Below, piece by piece: positions 26,305-34,225 of a DNA stretch of 64,000 bases. Under the pieces are notes generated by a model. The model made no database searches. It was not told the origin of the DNA and saw only the letters and a program-made list of their open reading frames with translations. The position numbers and the translations under genes were made by a program. The DNA comes from PALSA-911 sp963743035 (GTDB lineage: Bacteria; Pseudomonadota; Alphaproteobacteria; Acetobacterales; Acetobacteraceae): assembly GCA_963743035.1 (NCBI GenBank), contig CAVUOB010000011.1:62001-126000 (forward strand), read 5' to 3'. The stretch's first letter is position 1. The number at the start of each line of letters is the position of its first letter.

Positions 26305-27224
26305 CCCAGGTCTCCTTGGTTCTTTCCGGTGTTTTTCCCGGGGGGAAGCTCGATGCCCGCAAGTGCCTGCCAGACCCGGATGACGAAGGCGTCGTCCTTG
26401 GCCCCGTGGCCGGCCGCGGCGGCGGCCAGGAAAAGCTGATGCGCGGCGGAGGCCATCGGCAGCGGAAAGGTCAGGTTGCGCGCCTGGTCCAGCACGATGC
26501 CGAGATCCTTGACGAAGATATTGACCGCCGAGGACGGCGTATCGTCGCCGTCCAGGATATGCGGCACCCGGTTCTGCCACATCCAGGAACTGCCGGCGGA
26601 GCTGGAGATCACCTCGAACAGCGTGCGCGGATCGGCGCCGGCGCGGATGCCCAATGCCAGCGCCTCGGCCGCGGTGGCGATGTGCACGCCGGCGAGCAGC
26701 TGGTTGACCATCTTCACGGTGCTGCCGATGCCGGCGGCATCGCCCAGGCGCCAGATCCTGTCGCCGATCGCATCCAGCACCGGCTGCGCCCTGGCGAAGG
26801 CGGCTTCCGGCCCCGACGCCATCACCGTCATCGTGCCCGCCCGCGCGCCGGCGGCGCCGCCGGAGACCGGGGCATCCAGCATCAGCAGCCCGGCGGCCTC
26901 GAGCTTTTCCGCCAGCTTGCGCGCCGCCTCCGGCGCGACGGTGGTGCACAGCAGCACGACCGCACCCCGGGGCAGCCGGGAGGCGCAGCCGGCGGGGCCG
27001 AACAGCACATCCTCGGCCTGCGCGGCGTTCACCACGAAGACGATCAGCGCCTCCAGATCGCCCGGCAGCTCTGCGGCGCTGGCCACCGCTGCCCCGCCGC
27101 CCGCCACCAGCTCGGCGCGCGCCGCCTCGCGCAGCTCGCAGCCGGTCACCTGGTGCTGGGATTTGAGCAGGTTCAGGGCCGCCCCCATGCCCATCGAGCC
27201 GAGGCCGATCACGCCGACTTTCAT
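26298..27224 (-). CDS. NAD(P)-dependent beta-hydroxyacid dehydrogenase, L-threonate dehydrogenase-like
   Basis: This 308-residue protein of the 3-hydroxyisobutyrate dehydrogenase family opens with the Rossmann motif VGVIGLGSMGMGAALNL. It carries the substrate-binding segment DAPVSGGAAGARAGTMTVM and the catalytic lysine in GSTVKMVNQLLAGVHIATAAEAL. The overall pattern is closest to L-threonate dehydrogenase (LtnD) or 2-hydroxy-3-oxopropionate reductase types. AGGAGG lies nine bases before ATG 27224; a frame open to 27386 runs through a tandem array and is not coding. It overlaps the DUF2848 gene, suggesting a small sugar-acid catabolic unit. Confidence 0.85.
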   Translation of the reverse strand: MKVGVIGLGSMGMGAALNLLKSQHQVTGCELREAARAELVAGGGAAVASAAELPGDLEALIVFVVNAAQAEDVLFGPAGCASRLPRGAVVLLCTTVAPEAARKLAEKLEAAGLLMLDAPVSGGAAGARAGTMTVMASGPEAAFARAQPVLDAIGDRIWRLGDAAGIGSTVKMVNQLLAGVHIATAAEALALGIRAGADPRTLFEVISSSAGSSWMWQNRVPHILDGDDTPSSAVNIFVKDLGIVLDQARNLTFPLPMASAAHQLFLAAAAAGHGAKDDAFVIRVWQALAGIELPPGKNTGKNQGDLGC

Positions 27225-27252
27225 CCATTCCCTCCTGTTCGCAGCCTCCGCG

Positions 27253-27312
27253 ACCCCGTTTCTGGTGGCCCCGTTTCTGGTGACGTTGTTCCTGGCGGTC
27301 CGGTTCTCACCG
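27253..27312. repeat. 15-bp tandem array over the proline iminopeptidase 3' end
   Basis: Units ACCCCGTTTCTGGTG (27253-27267), GCCCCGTTTCTGGTG (27268-27282), ACGTTGTTCCTGGCG (27283-27297) and the more diverged GTCCGGTTCTCACCG (27298-27312). The iminopeptidase stop codon (27307-27309) lies in the last unit; the rest is the spacer before the dehydrogenase gene. Confidence 0.8.
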
Positions 27313-28257
27313 TCCCTGGCGGAACCGTTCCACCGCGGCGACCAGCGCCCGGCGCACACCCGGCTCCAGCGCGGAATGTCCGGCATCGGGCACCACGGTC
27401 AGCCGCGCGCTCGGCCAGGCGGCGGCCAGGTCGAACGCCGAGCGTGCCGGACAGACCATGTCGTAGCGCCCCTGCACGATCTCCGCGGGGATATGCGCGA
27501 TGCGGTCCATATGGCCGAGCAGGCCGTCGGGCGGCAGGAACAGCCGATGGGCGAAATAATGCGCCTCGATCCGCGCCAGCCCCAGCGCGGTGCGGTCCTG
27601 CGCGAAGGAGGCGACCGTGTCCGGGCTCGGCAGCAGCGTGCTGCAGGATCCCTCGTAGATCGACCAGGCGCGCGCCGCCGGCATGTGCACGGCCGGATTG
27701 GGATCGGTGAGGCGGCGCAGATAGGCGTCCAGCAGATCGCCGCGCTCCGCCTCCGGGACGTAGCCGGCAAAGGCCGCATGCACGTCCGGGTAGACCGCCG
27801 CGAGGCCGTACAGGAACCAGTCCACCTCGGTGTCGCGGCCCAGGAACACGCCGCGCAGCACCGCGCCGCGCACCCGGTCGGGATGCGCCTGCGCATAGGC
27901 CAGCGCCAGCGTCGATCCCCAGGAGCCGCCGAACAGCAGCCAGGCATCGATGTTCAGATGCCGGCGCAGGATCTCGATGTCGTCCACCAGGTCCGGCGTG
28001 GTGTTCTGCGCCAGGCTGCCCAGCGGGCGGGAGCGGCCGGCGCCGCGCTGGTCGAAGATGATCACCCGCCAATGGGCGGGATCGAAGAAGCGGCGATGCA
28101 CGATGCCGGCGCCCGCGCCCGGCCCGCCATGCAGGAACAGCACCGGCCGGCCGCGCGGATTGCCCACCTGCTCCCAGTACATGACATGCCCGGCCGAGAG
28201 CGGCAGATAGCCGGTCTCGAACGGTCCGATTTCGGGAAACAGGTCGCCACGGGGCAT
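27307..28257 (-). CDS. pip: Proline iminopeptidase
   Basis: This 316-residue alpha/beta hydrolase of peptidase family S33 has the oxyanion-hole segment FLHGGPGAGAG, FDQRGAGRSRP and the nucleophile elbow GGSWGS with Ser112. A late VVPDAGHSA supplies the catalytic histidine, and the acid would be in GRYDMVCP. It removes N-terminal proline from peptides in the cytoplasm. ATG 28257 is chosen because the conserved N-terminus (GDLFPEIGPFETGYL) begins there, while the frame upstream has no homology. It is divergent from the DUF423 gene. Confidence 0.93.
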   Translation of the reverse strand: MPRGDLFPEIGPFETGYLPLSAGHVMYWEQVGNPRGRPVLFLHGGPGAGAGIVHRRFFDPAHWRVIIFDQRGAGRSRPLGSLAQNTTPDLVDDIEILRRHLNIDAWLLFGGSWGSTLALAYAQAHPDRVRGAVLRGVFLGRDTEVDWFLYGLAAVYPDVHAAFAGYVPEAERGDLLDAYLRRLTDPNPAVHMPAARAWSIYEGSCSTLLPSPDTVASFAQDRTALGLARIEAHYFAHRLFLPPDGLLGHMDRIAHIPAEIVQGRYDMVCPARSAFDLAAAWPSARLTVVPDAGHSALEPGVRRALVAAVERFRQGR

Positions 28258-28320
28258 GAGCCCGATTGTATAGACGGCGCGCGCATGGCGGAACAGGTGG
28301 GAGGATGGTAGTTTCCGGCC

Positions 28321-28698
28321 ATGCGTCAACATCTGTTCCGGATCTGGATCGCCGCCGGCGCGGCCGCCGGCCTGCTCGGCGTCGCGATGGCCGCGTTCGC
28401 GGCCCATGCGCCGCTGGAGCCGGCCGCGCGCGCGATGCTGCACAGCGGGGTGGAGATGCAGCTCTGGCATGCGCTGGCGCTGGTCGGCGCCGGCATCTGG
28501 GTGCGGACCGGCGGCGGGGCGCTGGCCGAGTGGGCCGGCGCCGCGTTCCTGCTCGGCCTGCTCGGCTTCTGCGGCGCCATCTACGCCCTGGTGCTGCTCG
28601 ATGTCCGGCTGCCCATGCTCGCCCCCACCGGCGGCAGCCTGTTGATGATCGGCTGGGCATTGCTCGGGCTATCGGCTTTCCGGGCTCCCGGAGCATGA
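28321..28698 (+). CDS. DUF423 family membrane protein
   Basis: This 125-residue protein with four predicted membrane helices has the DUF423 pattern: an N-terminal AAGAAAGLLGVAMAAFAAHA, a central VEMQLWHALALVGAGIW with the conserved histidine, and a C-terminal GGSLLMIGWALLGLSAF. It resembles YgdD of E. coli in size and layout. Function of the family is unknown. Its stop codon lies within the left arm of a strong stem-loop. Confidence 0.9.
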   Translation: MRQHLFRIWIAAGAAAGLLGVAMAAFAAHAPLEPAARAMLHSGVEMQLWHALALVGAGIWVRTGGGALAEWAGAAFLLGLLGFCGAIYALVLLDVRLPMLAPTGGSLLMIGWALLGLSAFRAPGA

Positions 28699-28736
28699 TC
28701 GCCGCTGACAGACGCGGCGATCATGCTCCAGGTCTT
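28690..28736 (+). terminator. 16-bp perfect stem-loop, probable terminator or REP-like palindrome
   Basis: GGAGCATGATCGCCGC (28690-28705) pairs perfectly with 28714-28729 around an eight-base loop and is followed by a T-rich stretch (CTTTGTTTTAG). The left arm includes the DUF423 stop codon. The GAGCATGATC core recalls dispersed palindromic repeats known in other alphaproteobacteria, so it may be a repeat-family member that also terminates transcription. Confidence 0.75.
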
Positions 28737-28798
28737 TGTTTTAGCGAGCCATTCCATCGCTCGGCTGAAGCAACCTCAAGCGATATTGCTCCTGCCAG

Positions 28799-29716
28799 GT
28801 GACGATTCGGGCCGCCTACCTCGCCGCCGAGGGCTTCGAGCCCGTGCTGGCCGAAGAGCTGGAACGCCGCGGCGTGACCGTCGATGCCTGGCACGGTCGG
28901 CTGGCGCTGTCGCCGGACCCGCCGATCGATGCCGCCTGGGCGCTCGATATCTGGACCGAGCCGCGGGAAATCCCCATCGCCTCGGTCAAGGACGCCGCCG
29001 ACGCGCTGCGCGCCATCCAGCGCAACTGGGCCGGCTATCAGGTGGCGAATTTCCGCCGCGCCGCGCTGATCACCGAACGGCTGCCGCCGGTGAAGGCACG
29101 CCCGCTGGTCTTCCCCGAGCCGGCGCCCACCGCGCATCTTGGCGCCTGGACGCTGCTCGCACCCGACCGGCTGCTCGCCAGCCCCGGCAAGACCAGCCCC
29201 TTCGTCAATGGCGAATGCCATTTCGTCGAGGACCGCATCGGCCCGCCCAGCCGCGCCTATCTGAAGCTGTGGGAAGCCTGCACCCGGCTCGGCTGGTATC
29301 CCAGGCCCGGCGAAACCTGCCTCGACCTCGGCGCCTCCCCGGGCGGCTGGACCTGGGCGCTGGCCGAGCTCGGCGCCGACGTGACCGCCATCGACAAGGC
29401 GCCGATGGACCCGGACGTGGCGGCCCGCCCGAACGTCGCCACCAGGCAGGAAAGCGCCTTCGCGCTGGCGCCGGAGAAAGTCGACTGGCTGTTCAGCGAC
29501 GTCATCGCCTACCCGGACCGCCTGCTGGCGCTGATCCAGCGCTGGATCGCCGCCGACGCGCCCGGGCACATCGTCTGCACCATCAAGTTCCAGGGACCCA
29601 CCGACCACGCCACCGCCGAAACCCTGGCCGCCATTCCCGGCAGCCGCCTGATGCACCTGTTCCACAACCGCCACGAACTGACTTTCGCCTGGGAGCGGCC
29701 TGCACGGGGCGGGTGA
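28799..29716 (+). CDS. rlmM: 23S rRNA 2'-O-ribose methyltransferase, RlmM-like
   Basis: This 305-residue protein has a THUMP-like N-domain and an FtsJ/RrmJ-type methyltransferase C-domain. The SAM-binding motif is CLDLGASPGGWTWALAELGADV. The likely catalytic Lys-Asp-Lys-Glu set comes from SRAYLKLWEA, WLFSDVI, CTIKFQG and the C-terminal HELTFAWE. This arrangement matches RlmM (cytidine-2498 methylation in E. coli 23S rRNA). The start is GTG 28799. It is somewhat shorter than E. coli RlmM, which has a longer N-terminal part. Confidence 0.85.
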   Translation: MTIRAAYLAAEGFEPVLAEELERRGVTVDAWHGRLALSPDPPIDAAWALDIWTEPREIPIASVKDAADALRAIQRNWAGYQVANFRRAALITERLPPVKARPLVFPEPAPTAHLGAWTLLAPDRLLASPGKTSPFVNGECHFVEDRIGPPSRAYLKLWEACTRLGWYPRPGETCLDLGASPGGWTWALAELGADVTAIDKAPMDPDVAARPNVATRQESAFALAPEKVDWLFSDVIAYPDRLLALIQRWIAADAPGHIVCTIKFQGPTDHATAETLAAIPGSRLMHLFHNRHELTFAWERPARGG

Positions 29717-29760
29717 TCCCGATCCGGACGCTGCCCCAGACTCCATCCCTTATGCTTCTG

Positions 29761-29835
29761 TTAACCTTGTCCGCTTTGCTATCCTTGTCCCAGTCTTCCC
29801 TGTCCCACCTTCCCCGTCCCAGTCGCGATTCCGTT
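29761..29835. repeat. Degenerate approx. 15-bp pyrimidine-rich repeats between rlmM and the helicase gene
   Basis: The spacer contains a run of related elements ending in (T)GTCC or CGTCC: CTTGTCC, CTTGTCCCAG, CTGTCCCAC, CCGTCCCAG and CCGTTCCGTC, roughly every 15 bases. It is more diverged than the other arrays, so exact unit boundaries are uncertain. No gene is seen in 29717-29917. Confidence 0.45.
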
Positions 29836-29917
29836 CCGTCGCGGCGTTCCGTCATTCCCTCGGGCGCTGGCCGTTATCGGAAGCAGCCGTTCAAACCACG
29901 AAGGTCCCCCTGCTCCG

Positions 29918-32900
29918 GTGCTGACGCCCTACTCATCCGAAGACCTCGGCCGCATTTTCGACGCGCGCGTGCTCACCCGGGGGCGGTCCCTGGCGCTGCT
30001 CGGCGCGGTGGAGGTCACGCTCGAGGACGCCTCGATCTCCGTCGTGGTCGAGCATCTCGGCCTGCGCCACACCGCCAGCATCACCCCGTCCTCGCTCGGG
30101 CACCGGGTGGTGTTCCTGAACAAATGCAGCTGCGGCCACTCCGCCTGCGCGCATATGGCGGCCGGGGCGCTCGCCGCCCTCGACCGGTTCCCGGCCTTGC
30201 GCAAGCCGGTGCAGAAGAGCTTCCTCGACACCCTGGCCGCCCCGGCGGCCGCGGAGCGCCAGCGCCTGGTGTTCGAGCTCTCCCCTGGGGAGCCGCCGCA
30301 TGCTTGCTTCGTCTCCACCGTGCTGATCGGCGAGCGCAGCGGCGCGCTGGAGCCCACCACCCCCGGCCGCATCCTCGCCGACCGCGCGAGCACCGAGACC
30401 ACCCGCATCATGGCCCGGCTGCTCGGCGGCGGCGATACCAGCCGCACCCCGGTCGCGCCCGGCGCGGTGCCGTCCGTGCTCGGCCTGCTCGCACGGCTGG
30501 GCAGGGCGCGCTGGCACGCGACCGGGAAGACCCTCGTGCATGGCGAGGAACGCGCCTTCCAGGCCAATGTGCCGCCGAACCTGCCGCCGAAATCGGCGAT
30601 CATTCTGGGCGACACCGGCCCCTGGTATGTCGACGGCGCCACCGGTGCGGTCGGCCGCGTCCGGCTGCGCCGCGCGCCGGTGCAGGAACCGGCCCCCGCC
30701 GAAACGCAGCGTCCGTTACGGCATGACCCGAGGCTGCGGAGCAGCCAAGAACCCGGGCTGCGGAGCAGCCAAAATCCCGGGCTGCGGAGCAGCCACGAAC
30801 CCAGGCCACAGATCCCGAGTGTCCAGCGTCCACCGCCGGCCCGCTTCACCGCGAACCGGCCGGCCCCGCCCCAACCCGCCGCCCGCCGCGCCGAACCGGT
30901 CGGCGTCGCTTCCGTCGAGCCGGTGATCCTGGAGCGTCCGCTGACGCCGGTGCTGCGCCTGCGCAAGATCGACTGCCCGGACGAGTTCGGCCGCCTGCAG
31001 CGCATCGACGCGCTGACGGTCGATTTCGATTATGACGGCGCGCTCACCCCCGCCGATGACGAACGCCAGTTCGTGCGCGTGAACCGTCCGGGCGATTCCG
31101 CCGATCACCAGAGCTTCGTGCGCCGCGACCGCGCCGCCGAGGCGGCGGCGCTGGACGCGCTGAAGCAGGACGGCTTCAGCCAGATGCGGCTCGCCGAGGG
31201 CCGCACCGCCAAGGGCCGCATGGTCTTCGTCTATCGCGGCCGCGACGCCGCCGAGCGTTGGCAGGTTTTCGTGACCGAGCGCGTTCCGGCGCTGCAGGCG
31301 CTGGGCTGGCGCAACGAGATCGACCGCGAATTCGGCCCCCGCCTGGTCCAGTCCGTCGGCGATTACGACGTGCGCGTGGCGGATGCCGAGACCGGCCGGT
31401 TCTCGCTCGATTTCGGCATCGAGATCGACGGCGCGCGCATCCCGCTGCTGCCCATCCTGTCGCGCCTGCTCGACCGCGGCGGCATCGACGCGGCGCAGAT
31501 CGTCGATGGCGAGCTGATCACCAGCCTCGATGACGGCCGCATCCTGAAGCTGCCGGCGGAGCGCATGCGCCGCCTGCTCACGGTCATGGCCGACCTGATC
31601 GAGGCGGCCCGCCGCACCGCCGATGGCGGTCTGACCTTGGCGGAAGCCGAGGCCGCCAGCGTGCTCGACCTCGAGGACCTGCTCACCACGCGATGGGAGA
31701 ACGCCGCCGCCATCGAGGCCTATGCCCAGCGCTTCCGTGGCGAGGCGGAAATCCCCCGCGCCACCATCCCCGACAGCTTCAAGGCCACGCTGCGCCCCTA
31801 CCAGCAGCACGGCGTCGACTGGATGCAGCATCTGCGCGCGCACGGCCTCGGCGGCTTCCTCGCCGACGACATGGGCCTCGGCAAGACCGCCCAGACCATC
31901 GCCCATATCGCCATCGAACAGGCGGAGGGCCGGCTCGACCGCCCGGCGCTGATCGTGGTGCCCACCAGCCTGGTCGCCAACTGGACCGCGGAACTCGGCA
32001 AGTTCGCCCCGCATCTGCGCGTGGCCGTGCTGCATGGCCTGGAGCGCCACGCGCGGCGCGCCGAGCTCGACGGCGTGCATGTCGTGATCACCACCTACAC
32101 CGTGCTGGCCCGCGACATCGAGGCGATGAAGCCGCTTGCCTGGCACATCGTGGTGCTGGACGAGGCGCAGGTCATCAAGAGCCCGGATTCCAAGGCCACC
32201 AAGGCCGTCTGCCAGCTCGACACGAGATACCGGCTGTGCCTGTCCGGCACCCCGATCGAGAACAATCTGCAGGAGCTCTGGTCCGAGTTCGCCTTCCTGA
32301 TGCCGGGCCTGCTCGGCGACCGCAAGGGCTTCGCCAAGCGCTTCCGCACCCCGATCGAGAAAAACAACGACGCGGTCCGCCGGGTGCAGCTGGTCCGCCG
32401 CATCAAGCCGTTCCTGCTGCGCCGCACGAAGGCCGAGGTGGCCACCGACCTGCCGCCGAAGCACACGATCCTGCGCCGCATCGACCTCGCCCCCGAACAG
32501 CGCGAGCTGTATGAAACCATCCGCGGCACGCTGTACGACAAGGTGCGCGAACAGATCGCCGGGCTCAGCGCCGCGCAGGGCCGCATCGTCGTGCTCGACG
32601 CGCTGCTCAAGCTGCGCCAGGTCTGCTGCGACCCGAGGCTGGTCAAGCTGCCCTCCGCCCGGCTGGTGGACACGTCGAGCAAGCTCGACGACCTGCTGGA
32701 GATGATCGAGGAGATGATCCCGGAAGGCCGCCGCATCCTGCTGTTCTCCCAGTTCACCTCGATGCTGGAGCTGATCAAGCCGCGCCTGGCCGCTTCCGGG
32801 ATCAATTTCGTCGAGCTGCGCGGCGACACGCGCGACCGCGCCGAACCCGTGCGCGCCTTCGAGAACGGCGAGGTGCCGCTGTTCCTGATCAGCCTGAAAG

Positions 32901-33199
32901 CTGGCGGGCGCGGGCTGAACCTCACCTCCGCCGATACCGTGATCCACTACGACCCGTGGTGGAACCCTGCGGCGGAAGACCAGGCATCGGACCGGGCGCA
33001 CCGCATCGGCCAGACCAAATCCGTCTTCGTCTACAAGCTGATCGCCGCCGATACCGTCGAGGACCGGATCGTCGAGCTGCAGCAGCGCAAGGCGCATCTC
33101 GCCAATATCGCGCTGAGCGAGGAGGGCGATCTGGCCGGCATCGAGATCGACGATTTGGAATTCCTGTTCGCCGCCCCCGAGACGCGACTGGCCGCCTGA
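29918..33199 (+). CDS. SNF2-family helicase with SWIM zinc finger
   Basis: This 1093-residue protein has an N-terminal SWIM zinc finger with Cys70, Cys72, Cys77 and His79 (NKCSCGHSACAHMAAG). A middle region of about 500 residues includes a repeat linker (residues about 271-294). The C-terminal part is a complete SNF2 ATPase: DDMGLGKTAQTIAHIA (motif I, about residue 650), VLDEAQVIK (motif II), LSGTPIENNLQELW (III), then LFSQFTSMLELI, SLKAGGRGLNLTSAD and DRAHRIGQ (IV-VI). Such bacterial HepA/RapA-like ATPases remodel protein-nucleic acid complexes. GTG 29918 is the only plausible start before the SWIM region, although its ribosome site is weak (AAGG 13 bases upstream). Confidence 0.9.
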   Translation: MLTPYSSEDLGRIFDARVLTRGRSLALLGAVEVTLEDASISVVVEHLGLRHTASITPSSLGHRVVFLNKCSCGHSACAHMAAGALAALDRFPALRKPVQKSFLDTLAAPAAAERQRLVFELSPGEPPHACFVSTVLIGERSGALEPTTPGRILADRASTETTRIMARLLGGGDTSRTPVAPGAVPSVLGLLARLGRARWHATGKTLVHGEERAFQANVPPNLPPKSAIILGDTGPWYVDGATGAVGRVRLRRAPVQEPAPAETQRPLRHDPRLRSSQEPGLRSSQNPGLRSSHEPRPQIPSVQRPPPARFTANRPAPPQPAARRAEPVGVASVEPVILERPLTPVLRLRKIDCPDEFGRLQRIDALTVDFDYDGALTPADDERQFVRVNRPGDSADHQSFVRRDRAAEAAALDALKQDGFSQMRLAEGRTAKGRMVFVYRGRDAAERWQVFVTERVPALQALGWRNEIDREFGPRLVQSVGDYDVRVADAETGRFSLDFGIEIDGARIPLLPILSRLLDRGGIDAAQIVDGELITSLDDGRILKLPAERMRRLLTVMADLIEAARRTADGGLTLAEAEAASVLDLEDLLTTRWENAAAIEAYAQRFRGEAEIPRATIPDSFKATLRPYQQHGVDWMQHLRAHGLGGFLADDMGLGKTAQTIAHIAIEQAEGRLDRPALIVVPTSLVANWTAELGKFAPHLRVAVLHGLERHARRAELDGVHVVITTYTVLARDIEAMKPLAWHIVVLDEAQVIKSPDSKATKAVCQLDTRYRLCLSGTPIENNLQELWSEFAFLMPGLLGDRKGFAKRFRTPIEKNNDAVRRVQLVRRIKPFLLRRTKAEVATDLPPKHTILRRIDLAPEQRELYETIRGTLYDKVREQIAGLSAAQGRIVVLDALLKLRQVCCDPRLVKLPSARLVDTSSKLDDLLEMIEEMIPEGRRILLFSQFTSMLELIKPRLAASGINFVELRGDTRDRAEPVRAFENGEVPLFLISLKAGGRGLNLTSADTVIHYDPWWNPAAEDQASDRAHRIGQTKSVFVYKLIAADTVEDRIVELQQRKAHLANIALSEEGDLAGIEIDDLEFLFAAPETRLAA
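30728..30799 (+). repeat. 24-bp tandem array with internal hairpins, in the SNF2 gene
   Basis: Three 24-base units (30728-30751, 30752-30775, 30776-30799) each contain GGCTGCGGAGCAGCC, itself a perfect small hairpin (GGCTGC-GGA-GCAGCC). In frame they encode LRSSQEPG, LRSSQNPG and LRSSHEP. They lie in the variable linker between the SWIM region and the SNF2 core. Confidence 0.93.
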
Positions 33200-33218
33200 C
33201 CCGCGGGAAAGCGGATGG

Positions 33219-33878
33219 CTATTCCGGTAGCAGGGAGGCCGCGGCGCGCGCCGCGACGGTGATGGAAAGCAGCACCGGGCAGTCCAGGATCGCGGTCAGG
33301 CGCGCCTTGTCGGCGCGCGTGTAGGACATGCAGTCCATGATCACGAGGTCGGGCTTCGCCTCGGCCATGCGCCGTGCCGCCGCGTCGATGGTCGCCGCGT
33401 CCGATAGCGGGCGCAGCGGCAGGGCGATGGTGCTCAGACCGGGCCGCGTCCGCATCTCGCCCAGGGTCTGCACCTGCTCGGCCAGCGGCACGAACAGGCC
33501 GAGCGTGCCGGACGGCAGCAGCGAGCCGGCCAGCCCGTTCAGCACCTCCGAGGGCTGCACGATATCGGCGCGCTGCGGCAGTCCCTTGAAGGCGCCGGTG
33601 CAGCACAGCAGCGCTGGGCCGCCTTCGGCGAGCCGGCCTGCCAGCCTGGCGGTGACGACCGCCTTGGAGATCGTTGTCGTCTCGCCCGAGGGCAGCACGG
33701 TGAACAGCGTGTCGGCATCGTCGCGCGGCGCGGCCTCGGTCGCGATCTGCTCGCGCGTCATGCCGTCCAGTGCGCCTTCCAGGCGCAGCGTGACGCCCGG
33801 CGCGGCGGAAGCGATTTCCGCCTCCATCTCCGGGCGCGGCGACTGGCCGATGACGAATACGCGCATGATCGGGTTCAT
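33219..33878 (-). CDS. AroM family protein
   Basis: This 219-residue protein resembles AroM of E. coli, a protein of unknown function first found beside aroL. Typical segments are the N-terminal VFVIGQSPRPEMEAEI, then EGALDGMTREQI, LFTVLPSGETTTISKAV, and the C-terminal LVIMDCMSYTRADKA. These recall Asp/Glu racemase-like proteins, with Cys in IMDCMSYT. The start at 33878 has GGAG seven bases upstream, while the frame open to 33956 is not conserved. It converges with the helicase gene. The role is unknown. Confidence 0.82.
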   Translation of the reverse strand: MNPIMRVFVIGQSPRPEMEAEIASAAPGVTLRLEGALDGMTREQIATEAAPRDDADTLFTVLPSGETTTISKAVVTARLAGRLAEGGPALLCCTGAFKGLPQRADIVQPSEVLNGLAGSLLPSGTLGLFVPLAEQVQTLGEMRTRPGLSTIALPLRPLSDAATIDAAARRMAEAKPDLVIMDCMSYTRADKARLTAILDCPVLLSITVAARAAASLLPE

Positions 33879-33965
33879 CGGCCGGCTCCATCCGAAGGGT
33901 GCACGACCTTGCCCAACCGCGTGCCGCGACGCAACGGGAGCGCCGCCAGGGGGCATGCACCGCGC

Positions 33966-33994
33966 TTGGCAGTCCAGTGTTGAATAACTAATCT
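33966..33994 (+). promoter_or_regulatory. Candidate sigma-70 promoter for the glycosyltransferase gene
   Basis: TTGGCA (33966-33971) and TAATCT (33989-33994) are separated by exactly 17 bases in an AT-rich stretch within the 347-base region between the divergent AroM-like and glycosyltransferase genes. The transcript would begin around 34001-34004 and carry a long leader before 34226. Nothing else was recognised in 33879-34225. Confidence 0.5.
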
Positions 33995-34225
33995 GTTAAT
34001 ATTGCACACGTAAGGATCCCATTCTGCATGGCTTGTGTTCCGGCTATCGATCCCCGGGCGGCAACCATCCGCCCATGCCGCCATCGGGAACCGGCCGGTT
34101 TCATTCAGCTTTTCCACGGCACTGCGCAGATCGTGTAAAATGCCCGCCACTGTTCAGCGCCGAGGATTTTCATTCGGGCACCGCCAATTCCGTCCCGGCT
34201 CGCCATCCGACCTCAGCGCAACCTG

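Noticed and set aside
30716..33097. 793-codon minus-strand open frame opposite the SNF2 gene
   Set aside because: No domain or ribosome site, and the plus strand holds all SNF2 motifs.
29918..33199. SNF2 helicase as part of a DISARM or other defence island
   Set aside because: No methylase, phospholipase, nuclease or DUF1998 partner nearby; neighbours are housekeeping genes.
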